NCBI RefSeq assembly: GCF_011049865.1
Contig: NZ_DRGY01000075.1
Span: forward strand, 1-33,795
Length of the DNA stretch: 33,795 nt
From: Marinobacter antarcticus
Lineage (GTDB): Bacteria > Pseudomonadota > Gammaproteobacteria > Pseudomonadales > Oleiphilaceae
Direction: 5' to 3'
Below, piece by piece: positions 1 to 8,329 of this stretch (the stretch's first letter is position 1; each line of letters begins with the position of its first letter). The notes below the pieces were generated by a model, which worked only from the letters and a program-made list of their open reading frames with translations, searched no databases and was not told where the DNA came from. Both the position numbers and the translations under genes were made by a program.

Positions 1-372
1 CGGACCTGGGTTTCTCCATCGAGACTTACTACAACCCGTTGCTGCAGAGTATTCGAGACCTGCCCATGCCGGTTATTTGCGCCTTCTCGGCGCTCAGCTT
101 GTCACCCAATAAGGCCAGGCCTTTTGCGCGGGCCATTCCTACTGCGCGCGGTAGGGTCCAGGTGCCGCCCGAATCGGGAATAAGGCCAATCTTGCAGAAG
201 GCCTGAACAAAGTTTGCAGACTTCGCCGCAATTGTGATGTCGCAGACCAGCGCGATGTTGGCGCCGGCGCCAGCTGCAACGCCGTTCACCGCGCAAATAA
301 CCGGCATGGGCAGGTCTCGAATACTCTGCAGCAACGGGTTGTAGTAAGTCTCGATGGAGAAACCCAGGTCCG
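1..372. repeat. Perfect 82-bp inverted repeat (foldback) at window edge
   Basis: Bases 1-82 are the exact reverse complement of bases 291-372, with a 208-bp spacer (83-290). The right arm is the natural coding sequence of the paaG-like gene (minus strand, around the conserved segment ETYYNPLLQSIRDLP). The left arm is a second, inverted copy that replaces the rest of that gene after residue ~175. A perfect inverted copy of a gene's own interior ending at the sequence edge is typical of a foldback chimera or an assembly error at a contig end. A real inversion-duplication is possible but less likely. Confidence 0.9.
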
Positions 373-607
373 GCGCTTCGTCGCCGGGCTTGACGCTGCG
401 ATCTGACAGGTCCTGACCGGCACAGAAACCCCGGCCGTTGCCGGTAAGCAGCATGACTCGCACGGTGTGATCGTTGCGGATGGTATTCAGCGCGGCACGC
501 ATTTGCTCATGCATTTCAACGTTAAAGCTATTGAGGCTTTTAGGGCGATTCAGGGTAACTTTTGCAATCCCCTGGTCGATATCAAGAAGCACACTCTGCT
601 CGGTCAT
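29..607 (-). CDS. paaG: PaaG-like enoyl-CoA hydratase/isomerase, 3' part lost in foldback
   Basis: Crotonase-fold protein of phenylacetate catabolism, closest in remembered sequence to E. coli PaaG, which isomerises ring-1,2-epoxyphenylacetyl-CoA to the oxepin-CoA. Shared segments are LNRPKSLNSFN, LLTGNGRGFCAGQDL (oxyanion-hole region), ICAVNGVAAGAGAN and GLIPDSGGTWTLPR. The acidic residue D145 in IPDSGG matches the catalytic Asp of PaaG. The ATG at 607 has AAGGA seven bases upstream. Only residues 1 to about 175 (to LSAEK) are genuine; family members are about 262 aa. The last 17 residues come from the inverted copy at 1-82 and are not real protein. It is divergent from paaY, which supports a phenylacetate role. 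The family call is firm; the exact substrate less so. Confidence 0.82.
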   Translation of the reverse strand: MTEQSVLLDIDQGIAKVTLNRPKSLNSFNVEMHEQMRAALNTIRNDHTVRVMLLTGNGRGFCAGQDLSDRSVKPGDEAPDLGFSIETYYNPLLQSIRDLPMPVICAVNGVAAGAGANIALVCDITIAAKSANFVQAFCKIGLIPDSGGTWTLPRAVGMARAKGLALLGDKLSAEKAQITGMGRSRILCSNGL

Positions 608-948
608 GAAAGAATCCTTGTAGTTTAATGATGCGGCGACTTGATGCGGATTAGGGTGGCTTCCGCTGGGCGGTACCCCCTCATTGATTTATCAAAAGAG
701 TATAAGGTTGAATTGATACCGGTCAAGAATCTGAAACCAAATTTTTGTATCACGTTATTATGAAATCAAGTTATTCGTCTGTAGATTTATGATTTATATG
801 GTTATTTATTTTGTTAACCTTTAGTCTTAGGTCGTAACGGAAGAGCCCGGGCCGGGCCTTTCCACACTGCGAACCGCGCACTATCTGTTCCGATACAGAA
901 AAAGTAGCTTAAGATACGAAAGAACAAACACGTTATAAGGAGCGTTTT
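608..948. promoter_or_regulatory. AT-rich divergent control region between paaG-like gene and paaY
   Basis: This 341-bp gap has no credible coding sequence. It is AT-rich at 680-830 and must hold the promoters of both divergent genes. Visible structure: a palindrome TTGATTTATCAA at 684-695, an Anr/FNR-like box at 713-726, and a GC-rich imperfect hairpin at 839-863 (about 10 of 12 pairs). paaY has a good ribosome site (AAGGAG) just before its ATG at 949. I could not pick -35/-10 elements with confidence. Confidence 0.5.
713..726. promoter_or_regulatory. Candidate Anr/FNR-family box
   Basis: TTGATACCGGTCAA fits the Anr/Dnr pattern TTGAT-N4-GTCAA exactly. Its centre is about 113 bp from the paaG-like start and 229 bp from paaY. 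A related palindrome, TTGATTTATCAA (684-695), lies 18 bp away but has a 2-base rather than 4-base spacer. Oxygen control would make sense for the oxygen-dependent phenylacetyl-CoA route, but the match is short and no regulator gene is in view. Confidence 0.3.
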
Positions 949-1539
949 ATGCCTTGTTACCGGATTGATGGTGTGACGCCGGTGGTGCATCCATCGGCAT
1001 ACGTGCACCCCACCGCTGTGCTCATTGGCGATGTGCACGTTGGGCCGGATTGCTACGTTGGGCCCTGCGCGTCTTTACGGGGTGATTTTGGTCGTATTGT
1101 GATGAAGCAGGGGGCCAACCTGCAGGACACCTGCGTTGTTCACGCGTTTCCCGGGCGCGATGCGATTATCCGGCGCAACGGCCACATAGGGCACGGCGCG
1201 GTGCTTCACGGCTGCGTGATTGAAGACGACGCCATGGTGGGGATGAACGCCGTAATAATGGATGAAGCTGTGATTGCTGCGCGGTCCATTGTGGGCGCGG
1301 CCGCCTTTGTGAAAAGCGGCTTCAGTTGTGAGCCTGCCTCGCTCATCGTGGGGTCGCCCGCCAAGGTGCTGCGCCAACTGAGTGAGAAAGAGGTTGGCTG
1401 GAAGCGACGCGGCACTGAGGAGTATCAGGCGCTTACACGGCGGTGCCTGGCGAATATGCGGGAATGCTCGCCGCTGACCGAAGTGGACGCTGATCGGCCG
1501 ACGCTGCAGATTGGCAAGCACGATCTGAAGGACCAGTGA
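949..1539 (+). CDS. paaY: PaaY, gamma-carbonic-anhydrase-fold phenylacetate thioesterase
   Basis: 196 aa, the same length as E. coli PaaY, and similar from end to end (start MPCYRIDGVTPVV; HPTAVLIGDV, ASLRGDFGRIV, GANLQDTCVVHAFPG, GHIGHGAVLHG, LIVGSPAKVLRQLSEKE). The hexapeptide repeats predict a left-handed beta-helix trimer, with metal-ligand histidines near H65, H82 and H87. PaaY hydrolyses dead-end ring CoA thioesters formed during aerobic phenylacetate breakdown, so it works as a cytoplasmic rescue enzyme. The start is set by AAGGAG about seven bases upstream. It is divergent from the paaG-like gene and tail-to-tail with the next gene, 21 bp away. The rest of a paa operon is not in this window. 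The related CaiE is the main alternative, but the PaaG neighbour favours PaaY. Confidence 0.88.
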   Translation: MPCYRIDGVTPVVHPSAYVHPTAVLIGDVHVGPDCYVGPCASLRGDFGRIVMKQGANLQDTCVVHAFPGRDAIIRRNGHIGHGAVLHGCVIEDDAMVGMNAVIMDEAVIAARSIVGAAAFVKSGFSCEPASLIVGSPAKVLRQLSEKEVGWKRRGTEEYQALTRRCLANMRECSPLTEVDADRPTLQIGKHDLKDQ

Positions 1540-1560
1540 TGAATCCATTGTCTCGATGGT

Positions 1561-3753
1561 TCAACTCGTATCGTGTTTGGCCAGAGACTCCAGGAAAACC
1601 TCGATAGGCTGTGGAACCCCAAAAAAATACCCTTGCAGATGTACGTTGGGGTGTCGTGAGGACAGGAAGTGTGCATGCGCCTCGGCCTCCACGCCCTCGG
1701 CAACAACGCGGACTCCGATGGTTTCGCCAATCCGCACGACCATCTCAACGATATTGGCAGCCATGGGGTTATTTGGCGCTGACAGCATAAAACTCTTGTC
1801 GATCTTAACCTCGGATATTGGCAGGCGCTGTAACCGTGACAACGAAGAATAGCCTGTTCCAAAATCATCCAATGAAAAAGTGCAGCCGAGGCTTCGGATG
1901 GCCTCCATTTTCTCCACAACTGTGTCCAGGTCGTTAGCTGACACGCTTTCTGTCAGCTCGAGTGTCAGCAGTTCTGAGGGGAATCCGGAGGCTATGACAG
2001 CATTTGTCACCGTCTCCACAAAGTCGTCTTCTGCGAAGTGCTTTGCGGAGATATTCACAGCGCACATCAGGGTTGGATTGATATGATGCAGCTCACGCAT
2101 TTTTTCAAGCGTTTTGCGCAAGACCCAGCGTTCGATTTTTACGATTTGCCGGGAATTTTCCGCATGAGGGATAAACTCATCCGGGCCCAGCAGGCCGCGC
2201 TCGGGATGATGCCATCGAATCAGGATTTCCAGCCCGTATAGAATCCTGTCTGGTGAAAGTTGAGGCTGTGCGTAAAGTACCAGCTGATCCTGTTCAATAG
2301 CTTGGTTGAGCTCTGATTCAATCTGTAACTGGTGGCGAATTTTTTCGCTCATCGAATCTTCAAAAATGGCGATTGGCCGGTTAGCTACCTTGGCACTGCG
2401 ATGAGCGGTTTCAGCGTGTTGAAGCGCGGAAGAGGGTGAGTCTGAACTTTCCGTGGGGCACAGGGCCGCACCAACGGTTACCTCAAGACGCAGACCAGGG
2501 TTGTTCCCATACTGGATGGGTTCGGTCAGCGTGTTCTGGATGCGATTGTAGAGCGCGAGAATAACCCGGTAGGCATCATCTATGCTCCACTGTTTAGGGG
2601 CCAGGACGATGCCAAACTCGTCACCTGAAAGTCTGGCTATGGAGTCGTCTGAGAAAACTGCAGCCCGAAGGCGCCTGGCAAATTCCTTGATTACCTGGTC
2701 GCCACATTTGAAACCATAGGTTTCATTGATATATCGAAAGTTGTCGATATCAACAACAAGAACGGCGGTGGACACGTTTCCATGATTGCAGAACTTCAGC
2801 ACTGTAACCAACTGATTCAGGAAAAGAGCCCGGTTCGGCAGTCCGGTAACAGGGTCGCGCCACGTCAGTTCTTCTAATCGCTGTTCTGTCTCTTTGACGC
2901 CGGAGATATCATTGAAAACCGAAATATAGTGTGTGATTTCACCATTTTTTGAGCGGATTGTACTGAGTGTGCGCAGTTCGGGGTAAGGCTGACCGGATTT
3001 CCGACGATTATAAAGCTCTCCAGTCCAATGGTCGTGCTTAGCCAGATGAGCAAGGATGTTTTCCGGGCATGCCAGATTATCAGGATGCTGGTTCAGCGAG
3101 GCATAACTGACGTTGAGTACATCTTTTCCGGAATATCCCGTAATGCGGGAGAACGCGGCGTTAACCGCGACAATTTTGCAGTGAGCATCCAGTAGGACGA
3201 TGCCCTCCGAGGTGGCCATGAAGACGCTCTCGAAAAGGCCTGTGTCTGGCTTGCCTGCGTTGCCAAGTAGCTCAATCCGTTTTTTTAGATTCTGATTAAG
3301 CGCGATCATGTGATCAAGCATTCCGCTCAGGGAAATGTGTGTGCGCACTCTGGCCCGGACGGCAGCCAGGCGAATCGGCTTGTGGATATAGTCCACAGCA
3401 CCGGCTTCAAACCCCCTCTCTTCTGATTTCAGATCGCTCAGGGCGGTAATGAATATAACCGGTATATGCTGTAAATCGGGTCGGGCCTTCAGATTGCGGC
3501 ACATCTGCAGGCCATCTGTTCCGGGCATCATTATATCCAACAGAATAAGGTGAGGTTTGTCGCCTTGCTCCAGAATATCCATGGCTTCGGAGGCATTGGT
3601 TGCAATAATCAGATCGTAGTCCCGGCTAAGCGCATCGGTCAGAACGCGAACGTTCGTGGGCTCATCATCGACAATCAGAATTTTCGGGCTGCAGGCCGAC
3701 TTTAAATCAACCGGCCCATCCTGCCTGGATAAATCAAGGTAAGGGTCTGACAC
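1561..3753 (-). CDS. REC-PAS-GGDEF-EAL response regulator (c-di-GMP turnover)
   Basis: About 730 aa, soluble, no membrane segment. Order: receiver ~23-140 (VDDE acidic pair, phospho-acceptor D73 in LLDIMMPG, K in HKPI), PAS ~173-290, GGDEF ~298-465 with motif SGDEF (376-380), EAL ~475-725. EAL reads EILIRW at 509, with catalytic landmarks VNIS, ELTES, DDFGTGYSSL, VKIDKSF and VAEGVE all present, so phosphodiesterase activity is likely. The Ser-for-Gly in GGDEF and the lack of an RxxD inhibitory site suggest a regulatory or weak cyclase domain. Start: GTG at 3753 has GGAGG eight bases upstream and overlaps the previous stop by 20 nt; in-frame ATGs exist at 3768 and 3807 with poorer sites. It is the last gene of the kinase operon and presumably receives phosphate from it. 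Confidence 0.88.
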   Translation of the reverse strand: MSDPYLDLSRQDGPVDLKSACSPKILIVDDEPTNVRVLTDALSRDYDLIIATNASEAMDILEQGDKPHLILLDIMMPGTDGLQMCRNLKARPDLQHIPVIFITALSDLKSEERGFEAGAVDYIHKPIRLAAVRARVRTHISLSGMLDHMIALNQNLKKRIELLGNAGKPDTGLFESVFMATSEGIVLLDAHCKIVAVNAAFSRITGYSGKDVLNVSYASLNQHPDNLACPENILAHLAKHDHWTGELYNRRKSGQPYPELRTLSTIRSKNGEITHYISVFNDISGVKETEQRLEELTWRDPVTGLPNRALFLNQLVTVLKFCNHGNVSTAVLVVDIDNFRYINETYGFKCGDQVIKEFARRLRAAVFSDDSIARLSGDEFGIVLAPKQWSIDDAYRVILALYNRIQNTLTEPIQYGNNPGLRLEVTVGAALCPTESSDSPSSALQHAETAHRSAKVANRPIAIFEDSMSEKIRHQLQIESELNQAIEQDQLVLYAQPQLSPDRILYGLEILIRWHHPERGLLGPDEFIPHAENSRQIVKIERWVLRKTLEKMRELHHINPTLMCAVNISAKHFAEDDFVETVTNAVIASGFPSELLTLELTESVSANDLDTVVEKMEAIRSLGCTFSLDDFGTGYSSLSRLQRLPISEVKIDKSFMLSAPNNPMAANIVEMVVRIGETIGVRVVAEGVEAEAHAHFLSSRHPNVHLQGYFFGVPQPIEVFLESLAKHDTS

Positions 3754-4645
3754 AGTTGCGCCCTCCATCTTCCTTGGCCTCATAAAGACTCTTGTCCGCA
3801 GCGGCAATTAATTCGGCAGTATTGGAATGAGATGATGGCTGAGTTGCTGCGCAGCCTATAGACAGGGTGAAGGGTGTGTAGGTTTTTGCGAAATTCAGGC
3901 AGTTCTGGAGCTCTGTCTGCACGGCATGGGCAAGGTTGTTTGCGACCGTTATTGTGTTGCGCAAGTCGGCTCCGGGGATGAGTGCGGCAAACTCATCACC
4001 ACCAAGGCGAGCAACGACCTCTCCGGCTCTTACAAAGCATGTGTTCATGGCCGTTGCGAGTTTTTGCAGGCACAGGTCGCCCTGGGCATGTCCATACTGA
4101 TCGTTAATCTTTTTGAAGTGATCCAGGTCGATAAGCACCAGGCCAACTGAGCAGTCCTGGCGCCTGGCGCGCCGCCATTCGAGATCAAGCTGCTGATTGA
4201 ACAGGCGTCGATTACCAATGCCGGTTAGTGGATCGGTCAATGCAGCCGCTGCCAGCATGTCTGTTTTACGTTTCAGATCAATAAATGTGGATACTTTGGC
4301 GCTTAGTATGGTTTTGTTGAATGGCTTCAGTACGTAGTCTGTTGCGCCGTGCCGGAAAGCCTCTTCGATATCCTGTATTTTATCAGACGCTGAAATGCAG
4401 ATTGCCGGTACGTAGGCATACAATTCAGAAGCTCTCAGTTCGTTCAGAAAATCGAGCCCCGAACCATCGGGCAGGTATAGATCGAGAAGCACGATATCTA
4501 TTTCTTCAGACAAGAGCCGCCTTGCTTCCGCAAGGCTCTGGCTAATGACCAATTCGCAAGCGTCGCCCAGAATGCCAGCCAAACTGGCAATACCGACGGG
4601 GTCATCTTCAACGATTAGCACTATGGGCGCTCTATTTACTTCCAT
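3734..4645 (-). CDS. REC-GGDEF diguanylate cyclase response regulator
   Basis: About 303 aa. N-terminal receiver ~7-125 with acidic pair EDD (13-15), phospho-acceptor D55 in LLDLYLPDGSG and K in LKPF. C-terminal GGDEF domain ~137-300 with LTGIGNRR, VLIDLDHFKKIND and intact RLGGDEF (215-219), so active synthesis of cyclic-di-GMP from two GTP is expected. The position of the RxxD product-inhibition site holds R-A-G-E, a conservative change. I chose the ATG at 4645 because it starts the receiver correctly and overlaps the upstream kinase stop by 14 nt; an ATG at 4720 would overlap by 89 nt. No strong ribosome site is visible, which fits translational coupling. It sits between the hybrid kinase and the GGDEF-EAL protein. 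Confidence 0.9.
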   Translation of the reverse strand: MEVNRAPIVLIVEDDPVGIASLAGILGDACELVISQSLAEARRLLSEEIDIVLLDLYLPDGSGLDFLNELRASELYAYVPAICISASDKIQDIEEAFRHGATDYVLKPFNKTILSAKVSTFIDLKRKTDMLAAAALTDPLTGIGNRRLFNQQLDLEWRRARRQDCSVGLVLIDLDHFKKINDQYGHAQGDLCLQKLATAMNTCFVRAGEVVARLGGDEFAALIPGADLRNTITVANNLAHAVQTELQNCLNFAKTYTPFTLSIGCAATQPSSHSNTAELIAAADKSLYEAKEDGGRNCVRPLP

Positions 4646-7600
4646 CAGACTGGCTACCCTGGCTTTTGGATTTGATCTTCGCAAGCAGATTGATTGCCTG
4701 TTCAAATTTATAAGTTTCAAGTGCTTGGGCTAACTGGGATGCTAGAATGGTCTCGCCGTTCTCCCGCAGAAATTGCAGCACCTGATCGATATCGCTATCC
4801 CTCGCAATACGATTACTACCCAACCGTTGTGTCATTCGCGCAATGATGTGGCTGATTGGCTCTCGTCGGGCACTATCAGTCAGCCTTGGTGTTTCGTCAA
4901 TAAACGTCATTTCCGAGAGTTGACGGACGTGTTCTGTCAGTGTGGTCAGAAGCGTTTCCGTACCGAGCGCAGACTCTCCAGTGTCTATGGCCTTTTCAAC
5001 CTGCGCTGAAATGCGCACCAACTCGGTATCGGCAATATTGGCTGCAGCACCTTTTATTTTGTGGGCAACTGCTTTGGTCATTTTCGGATCATTGAGAAGC
5101 CGGCAGTTTTCGATTTCAGCCGTCATTTGTGTTGAGCTGGCCACAAAGCTGCGCACGCAACGATTAAAAAGGCTGGGATCGGCTCCGAACATTTCCTGGT
5201 AAACAGAGTGTGAAATGAAATCCGGCAGGCCGGGCTGATGGGCTTGCTCGGGGCCGTCTGTATTATTGTTAGAGTCGGGCACTGGTTGTGTCATCACATG
5301 CTCTTTGAAAAAAGCCTGCAGCAGCCTCTGAATATCTCCGGGAAGAACGGGCTTGGTGAGGTAATCATCCATGCCTACGGCGTAAGAGCTGCTGCGATCA
5401 TGTTCCGATATCGAGGCCGAAAGCGCGGCTATAACCGGCTGTTTTATGTCCTCCCGGCTACGAATCTGCGCGACAATATCCTGCCCGGTTTCACCGTCCA
5501 GATGCAGGTCCATAAGAACAAGATCAAACGATTGGGTTTCAAGCTGATGCATGGCTTGAGCTCCGTTATGGACAGACTTCGAGTCCACCCCAAAGGAGTT
5601 TAGATAGCTTGCGACGATTTCGCAATTAAGATGCACGTCATCAACGATCAGCACTCTCAGATTTTGAAACAAAGAGCGGGGAGTGGATATAACGGTGTGT
5701 TCGTCGAGCTGCTGCGGCGCCAACTGATCAAAAAGCTTGGAGGGGGTTAGTGGTTCAAATGCCACACGCCCGCCAGCGTTCTGATATTCAATCATCCAGT
5801 CGCGCTTGAGCCCAGCGGGGACGATTATCAGCAGACGAGTCAGCGGGTATCGTTCCGGCACAACCAATAGCTCCTGGACGAGCGTTTTTATGACCTCTGT
5901 TCCGATATTTTCCATATCGATGATAATCATTGAGGGCATCGCGCCTTCGTTAATCTGTGTTTCTGCCAATACGGATTTGATCTGTTGCAGGTCCGGGATT
6001 GGTGTCAATTCCAATGACCAATGCTCGCGATAAGCCTCCAGCAAAGAGAGGTTATGGTCGAGGCCGTGGTGATAGACCCGCATAGGACTGGAAACATGGC
6101 GAGTGCCGATGTTTTTTTCGTTCTCTGCCAGCGCAACAGGAATCAGGAGCGTGAACTTGGATCCCTCATTTTCAGCGCTTTCCAGCGTAAGAGTTGCTTT
6201 CATCAATTGTGCAAGATGGCTGCTGATGGCGAGGCCAAGGCCCGACCCACCAAAAACGCGACTGGTGGATTCATCAGCCTGGCGGAAGTTTTCAAAGACA
6301 CGTTGCTGGTCTTCTTCCCTGATACCGATACCGGTATCTTTTATCGTAATTTTTAGCGTTCCGTGAGTGTCGTCGATTCTGCAAAACCCGATACTGACAC
6401 TCACGCTGCCTTCGTGGGTAAACTTAATCGCGTTCCCGACCAGATTGCTACAAATTTGGGAGATTCGCAGAAGATCACCTGTTACATAGCGGGGAGTGGA
6501 AGGTGCAATGTTAACGCGCAGTTTCAGCCCTTTCTCTTCAGCAACGATCGCAAATAACTCAACGCTTCGCTGGACCAGCGACTCAATTTCAAATGGCTGA
6601 TAATCCAGTTCAATATGATCCGCTTCGATTCTGGACAGATCGAGTATATCGTTCAGCAATTGTAGTAATATTTCCGATGCGAAAAATGCCTTGTTCACCA
6701 GTCGGTGGGAGTAATCGTTTAGCTGTGCTTCTTTCAAGAGCACTAGCATACCGATAACAGCGTTCATGGGTGTGCGGATTTCGTGACTCATATTTGCCAG
6801 GAAGGCCGTTTTCACCTTGACCGCAGATTCGGCCTCCTGTTTCTGCATTTTCAGTTCAGCAGTTTTCTCGATAACCTCCTGCTCGGCCCGCCGCTTTGCG
6901 TTCGATAGCAGGAGGAACGCGGTCAGAATCAATCCGTTGATAATCAGACCACCTATAAGAATGGCTGCAGGTTGCCTGCTGACATTGTACTTTTCAAAAA
7001 GTTGTGTTGACTGCACATCAAATGTCCATTCCCGGCCATATATACCCAGAGAGTAAGAGGCTTGGAACATAGGTGAGGTGTCGTAGTTGCGCTCTGCCGT
7101 TTGACGGAACTCGCTGTACAGCTCGTGTTCACCATCACTGATGCGAAAATGCAGCAGCCGGTTGCTATTCGCCAGAGTGCCTTCCATCAGCCGGGAAACG
7201 ATAAACGGTGCATACACAAGGCCCAGGAAAGTTGCTTCCTTGTTTTCTTGTTGCAGAACTTTCGAAGTGCGATAGAAGGGGTGAAAAAACAGAAAGCCCG
7301 GCTTTTTTTCGTCGTCCTGCACCAGGGCTATGGGGCCGGTGATCTGCGTCTCACCTGTACGCATCGCTTTTTGAGCAGCCGTGAAACGGTTTGATTCATG
7401 GGCCATATCAAGGCCAATGGCGGCTTCGTTTCCGGCTAACGGTTCAAGATAGGTGATCGGCCAAAAATCCGTTCCTGTGTGAAGAGGGTGAACTCGGAAG
7501 TCTGGACGTTCTTGTCGCTGTTTTGCAACATAGGATTCGAGACTGCTTTCCGGCACCCTTTTAATAACGCCAATCCCGCTCACTCCAGGCAATCGATCTT

Positions 7601-7916
7601 GCACAGCAAGTGACTCTGCGAAGCGCTGCCATTGAGTGAGTGAGACGTCACCGTCGTTGGCGCGGATGTTGCCAACACCGGCAAGCAGGGCAAACTCGTA
7701 TTTTTGCATCCGATCCATCAGCAGCGTATTGAGTTGCTGAACCCTCTGATCAAACTGATCTTTAGCTCTGGCATCGGCAATTTGCGCAGAAATTTGCCAG
7801 GCTGTGATGGTCAACAACAAGGAAAGACCGATGACTATCCAGTGCAACTTTGTTATCTGAGCCGCAGCCACCCGGAGTTTTACCATATACTGGTCTTGCC
7901 TCAATGATGGATTCAT
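4632..7916 (-). CDS. CHASE-domain hybrid histidine kinase with REC and Hpt domains
   Basis: 1094 aa inner-membrane sensor. TM1 ~24-42, periplasmic CHASE domain ~70-300 (PGVSGIGVIKRV, DFWPITYLEP, GPIALVQDD, GFLFFHPFY), TM2 ~316-338, short coiled coil, HisKA with FLANMSHEIRTPMNAVIGM (H378), HATPase with N box (SNLVGNAIKF ~490), DTGIGI (527-532) and GSGLGLAIS. A region at ~610-730 resembles a degenerate receiver, then a canonical receiver ~752-870 (VLIVDD, D803 in LMDLHL, K in LTKP), an Hpt domain ~900-1000 (AHKIKGAAANI, H952) and a ~90-aa C-terminal tail. The His-Asp-His array can relay phosphate to the two downstream receivers. CHASE domains bind small ligands; the ligand here is unknown. ATG at 7916 taken; a second Met at residue 11 is possible. 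Confidence 0.92.
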   Translation of the reverse strand: MNPSLRQDQYMVKLRVAAAQITKLHWIVIGLSLLLTITAWQISAQIADARAKDQFDQRVQQLNTLLMDRMQKYEFALLAGVGNIRANDGDVSLTQWQRFAESLAVQDRLPGVSGIGVIKRVPESSLESYVAKQRQERPDFRVHPLHTGTDFWPITYLEPLAGNEAAIGLDMAHESNRFTAAQKAMRTGETQITGPIALVQDDEKKPGFLFFHPFYRTSKVLQQENKEATFLGLVYAPFIVSRLMEGTLANSNRLLHFRISDGEHELYSEFRQTAERNYDTSPMFQASYSLGIYGREWTFDVQSTQLFEKYNVSRQPAAILIGGLIINGLILTAFLLLSNAKRRAEQEVIEKTAELKMQKQEAESAVKVKTAFLANMSHEIRTPMNAVIGMLVLLKEAQLNDYSHRLVNKAFFASEILLQLLNDILDLSRIEADHIELDYQPFEIESLVQRSVELFAIVAEEKGLKLRVNIAPSTPRYVTGDLLRISQICSNLVGNAIKFTHEGSVSVSIGFCRIDDTHGTLKITIKDTGIGIREEDQQRVFENFRQADESTSRVFGGSGLGLAISSHLAQLMKATLTLESAENEGSKFTLLIPVALAENEKNIGTRHVSSPMRVYHHGLDHNLSLLEAYREHWSLELTPIPDLQQIKSVLAETQINEGAMPSMIIIDMENIGTEVIKTLVQELLVVPERYPLTRLLIIVPAGLKRDWMIEYQNAGGRVAFEPLTPSKLFDQLAPQQLDEHTVISTPRSLFQNLRVLIVDDVHLNCEIVASYLNSFGVDSKSVHNGAQAMHQLETQSFDLVLMDLHLDGETGQDIVAQIRSREDIKQPVIAALSASISEHDRSSSYAVGMDDYLTKPVLPGDIQRLLQAFFKEHVMTQPVPDSNNNTDGPEQAHQPGLPDFISHSVYQEMFGADPSLFNRCVRSFVASSTQMTAEIENCRLLNDPKMTKAVAHKIKGAAANIADTELVRISAQVEKAIDTGESALGTETLLTTLTEHVRQLSEMTFIDETPRLTDSARREPISHIIARMTQRLGSNRIARDSDIDQVLQFLRENGETILASQLAQALETYKFEQAINLLAKIKSKSQGSQSDGSK

Positions 7917-8081
7917 GCACTTTAAATCAGACTAGCCGAGATTGAGCAAAAGTTATAACTTGACGGTAAGTTACCGCGAATCGAGAGCGCGAGTGGGGCG
8001 GTAGTTTTCGATTCATGCGTTAATCAGGTGAGGTACTATTATGACGTTTTATTTATAGCAGTGTGGAATAAAAGGATGATT

Positions 8082-8318
8082 ATGAATCCTGACGAATGGC
8101 CGGCTATTCTGGACGTGATTCCGGATGCGCGCGACGGCCTGACCCGCACGGAGCGGCTTATTCTGTACCTGGTGCATCAGAACCAGGAGGAGCGGAACGG
8201 CCGCAACGTTCCCACCGTTATGCTGTATGGCCGGGTTCTGGAATACGTTGATATGAGCGAGGCGGAGCTGCACGTTTACCTCGACCGGTTGGGTGTCAGA
8301 GGCGATGGCACGCCATAG
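8082..8318 (+). CDS. Small conserved-looking protein of unknown function
   Basis: 78 aa, acidic and soluble, starting MNPDEWPAILDVIPDARDG. The ATG at 8082 has AAAGG six bases upstream; an earlier ATG at 8076 lies too close to that site and a start at 8028 has none. The segment LTRTERLILYLVHQNQEE and the last part (MSEAELHVYLDRLGV) could form helices of a small winged-helix-like fold, but there is no recognisable DNA-binding motif and I do not recognise the family. It is divergent from the hybrid kinase (165-bp gap) and convergent with the MFS gene, 11 bp away. Codon use looks like its neighbours, so I believe it is a real gene, with no function to propose. Confidence 0.6.
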   Translation: MNPDEWPAILDVIPDARDGLTRTERLILYLVHQNQEERNGRNVPTVMLYGRVLEYVDMSEAELHVYLDRLGVRGDGTP

Positions 8319-8329
8319 GAAACGTCGGA

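Noticed and set aside
839..863. GC-rich palindrome as a terminator
   Set aside because: Lies between divergent promoters, has mismatches and no T-run after it.
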